The notes under the pieces are model-generated. The model made no database searches. It had not been told where the DNA came from and saw nothing but the letters and a program-made list of their open reading frames with translations. A stretch of 7,284 bases of DNA from an uncultured Atopobium sp. (lineage in GTDB: Bacteria; Actinomycetota; Coriobacteriia; Coriobacteriales; Atopobiaceae): the NCBI GenBank assembly GCA_946647055.1, contig CAMPCT010000102.1:1-7284 (forward strand), read 5' to 3'. A program made the translations under genes and the position numbers. Below, in pieces: positions 6,920-7,284 of this stretch (position 1 is its first letter; every line of letters begins with the position of its first letter).

Positions 6920-6936
6920 CGTCTCCTTTCCAGACG
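6920..6936 (-). promoter_or_regulatory. Hairpin holding the rhuM ribosome-binding site
   Basis: CGTCT (6920-6924) pairs with AGACG (6932-6936). In the mRNA the 7-nt loop reads GGAAAGG and the Shine-Dalgarno AAAGGAG runs from the loop into the descending stem, ending six bases before the ATG. A competing 6-bp helix joins GGGCGT (6917-6922, touching the start codon) with ACGCCC (6968-6973), enclosing another small stem, GACA (6947-6950) with TGTC (6955-6958). Either fold could limit ribosome access, so translational control of rhuM is plausible but unproven. Confidence 0.4.
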
Positions 6937-6990
6937 AATGCCAAACGACACGCATGTCTGCAAGAGAACGCCCGCCCGCATAATGAAGAC

Positions 6991-7076
6991 TCCGAGCGTG
7001 CGGAACATACCCGCGCCTAATCACCCAGAGAACCGTATAGCTACGGAACACGGCGTGTGAGGGTACACGGCTCGGA
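6991..7076 (-). repeat. Nested stem structure in the rhuM leader
   Basis: Four stems are nested in order. TCCGAGCGTG (6991-7000) pairs with CACGGCTCGGA (7066-7076), ten pairs with one bulged G at 7070. TACCC (7008-7012) pairs with GGGTA (7061-7065). CGCC (7014-7017) pairs with GGCG (7052-7055). CCGTA (7033-7037) pairs with TACGG (7042-7046) around a 4-nt loop. The first two stems abut on the right side without a gap. I do not recognise it as a tRNA, SRP RNA, T-box or common riboswitch. It would sit in the rhuM 5' leader if transcription starts near 7115. Confidence 0.45.
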
Positions 7077-7121
7077 CTCCCCGTACGGGATATCGACGAC
7101 CGCTCCCTCCGTTGCACCACC

Positions 7122-7130
7122 AGTATAGCA
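7122..7130 (-). promoter_or_regulatory. Candidate extended -10 promoter for rhuM
   Basis: On the minus strand the sequence reads TGCTATACT: a TG-n extension followed by TATACT, one mismatch to TATAAT. The best -35 resemblance upstream is TTACGA, about 19 bp away, which is poor, but extended -10 promoters tolerate this. Transcription would begin near 7115, giving a leader of about 200 nt before the rhuM ATG at 6916. It is by far the best -10 on this strand in the gap. Confidence 0.5.
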
Positions 7131-7152
7131 TATATAGAACATATATTCGTAA

Positions 7153-7166
7153 GAAATCTTGATTTC
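7153..7166. promoter_or_regulatory. Small operator-like dyad in the divergent promoter zone
   Basis: GAAATC (7153-7158) and GATTTC (7161-7166) are perfect inverted repeats two bases apart, between the rhuM promoter and the HIT gene. TTCGTA occurs at 7146-7151 and again at 7164-7169, overlapping the dyad. The site would be well placed for a regulator of either gene. AT-rich sequence makes short dyads likely by chance, so support is modest. Confidence 0.3.
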
Positions 7167-7237
7167 GTATTCCACGTATACCTCACCACGGTGCTAGGGT
7201 TATGCCACTTGACAGCCACGCAGCGAGGAGGCTCACC

Positions 7238-7284
7238 ATGCACGACGAGAACTGCATCTTCTGCAAGATCGGCCAGGGCGAGAT
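7238..7284 (+). CDS. HIT (histidine triad) family protein, N-terminus only (runs off right edge)
   Basis: Only 15 codons are visible: MHDENCIFCKIGQGE, followed by two bases. C-I-F-C-K-I-x-x-G-E is the standard opening of HIT/HinT-type nucleotide hydrolases or transferases, in which the two cysteines often form part of a zinc site. The histidine triad itself (HxHxHxx) would lie beyond the window. The start is supported by GAGGAG at 7225-7230, seven bases upstream. These small proteins hydrolyse purine nucleoside phosphoramidates or related adducts in the cytoplasm. The gene is divergent from rhuM. Confidence 0.85.
   Translation, partial: MHDENCIFCKIGQGE

Larger units (their letters stand above)
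6917..7237. other. Intergenic region between rhuM and the HIT gene (321 bp)
   Basis: No gene is supported here. A minus-strand frame stays open across most of it, but its translation is arginine- and serine-rich without family resemblance and lacks a ribosome-binding site. The left two-thirds (6917 to about 7115) is GC-rich, full of inverted repeats, and would be the rhuM 5' leader. The stretch 7119-7180 is strikingly AT-rich and should hold the divergent promoters. CCCGTACGGG (7080-7089) is a perfect 10-bp palindrome beside the nested structure at 6991-7076. Confidence 0.6.

Noticed and set aside
7012..7089. A tRNA, T-box or SRP RNA in the rhuM leader
   Set aside because: The stems do not make an acceptor/anticodon/T-arm layout, no T-box consensus is present, and the conserved SRP tetraloop region is missing.
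7200..7214. TTGACA at 7209-7214 as a -35 box for the HIT gene
   Set aside because: It lies only 23 bp before the start codon, leaving no room for a -10 and leader.
6917..7243. N-terminal extension of rhuM to 7243
   Set aside because: The ATG at 6916 has a good Shine-Dalgarno site and starts at the family N-terminus; the extension lacks family resemblance and would run through the AT-rich promoter zone.

Overview
This is a GC-rich bacterial window with good Shine-Dalgarno sites (GGAGG or GAGGAG types), compact gene spacing and bacterial-type proteins throughout. High GC together with a formate-tetrahydrofolate ligase, a DsdA-type D-serine dehydratase and PucR-type regulation would fit an anaerobic actinobacterium of the Coriobacteriia (Olsenella/Atopobiaceae-like). 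That is recognition by feel rather than proof; a 16S or protein search would settle it. No tRNA, rRNA, CRISPR array or complete insertion sequence was seen.

Layout from left to right: (1) the N-terminal 330 codons of fhs, minus strand, running off the left edge; (2) a 356-bp gap whose fhs-sense leader can form alternative stems; (3) dsdA, minus strand; (4) a 111-bp divergent promoter region; (5) an alpha/beta hydrolase, plus strand; (6) a PucR/CdaR-type regulator, minus strand, convergent with the hydrolase with only 13 bp between stop codons; (7) a PfkB-family sugar or nucleoside kinase, minus strand, 31 bp upstream of the regulator and probably co-transcribed with it; (8) a short RhuM-family gene, minus strand; (9) a 321-bp gap with an AT-rich divergent promoter zone and a structure-rich rhuM leader; (10) the first 15 codons of a HIT-family protein, plus strand, running off the right edge.

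The metabolic genes do not form one obvious pathway. Fhs activates formate for one-carbon metabolism, DsdA turns D-serine into pyruvate and ammonia, and the kinase/PucR pair looks like a self-contained sugar or nucleoside utilisation and control unit. The accessory-looking part is the RhuM segment. The protein has the conserved RhuM N-terminal region but stops where many relatives continue into a Fic/Doc-like domain. The gene contains a 27-bp near-perfect palindrome written in AT-rich codons, ends in a 7-bp stem-loop spanning its stop codon, and has a ribosome-binding site that can fold into a small hairpin below a nested structure of about 86 nt. These nucleotide-level signals are the most unusual feature of the window.
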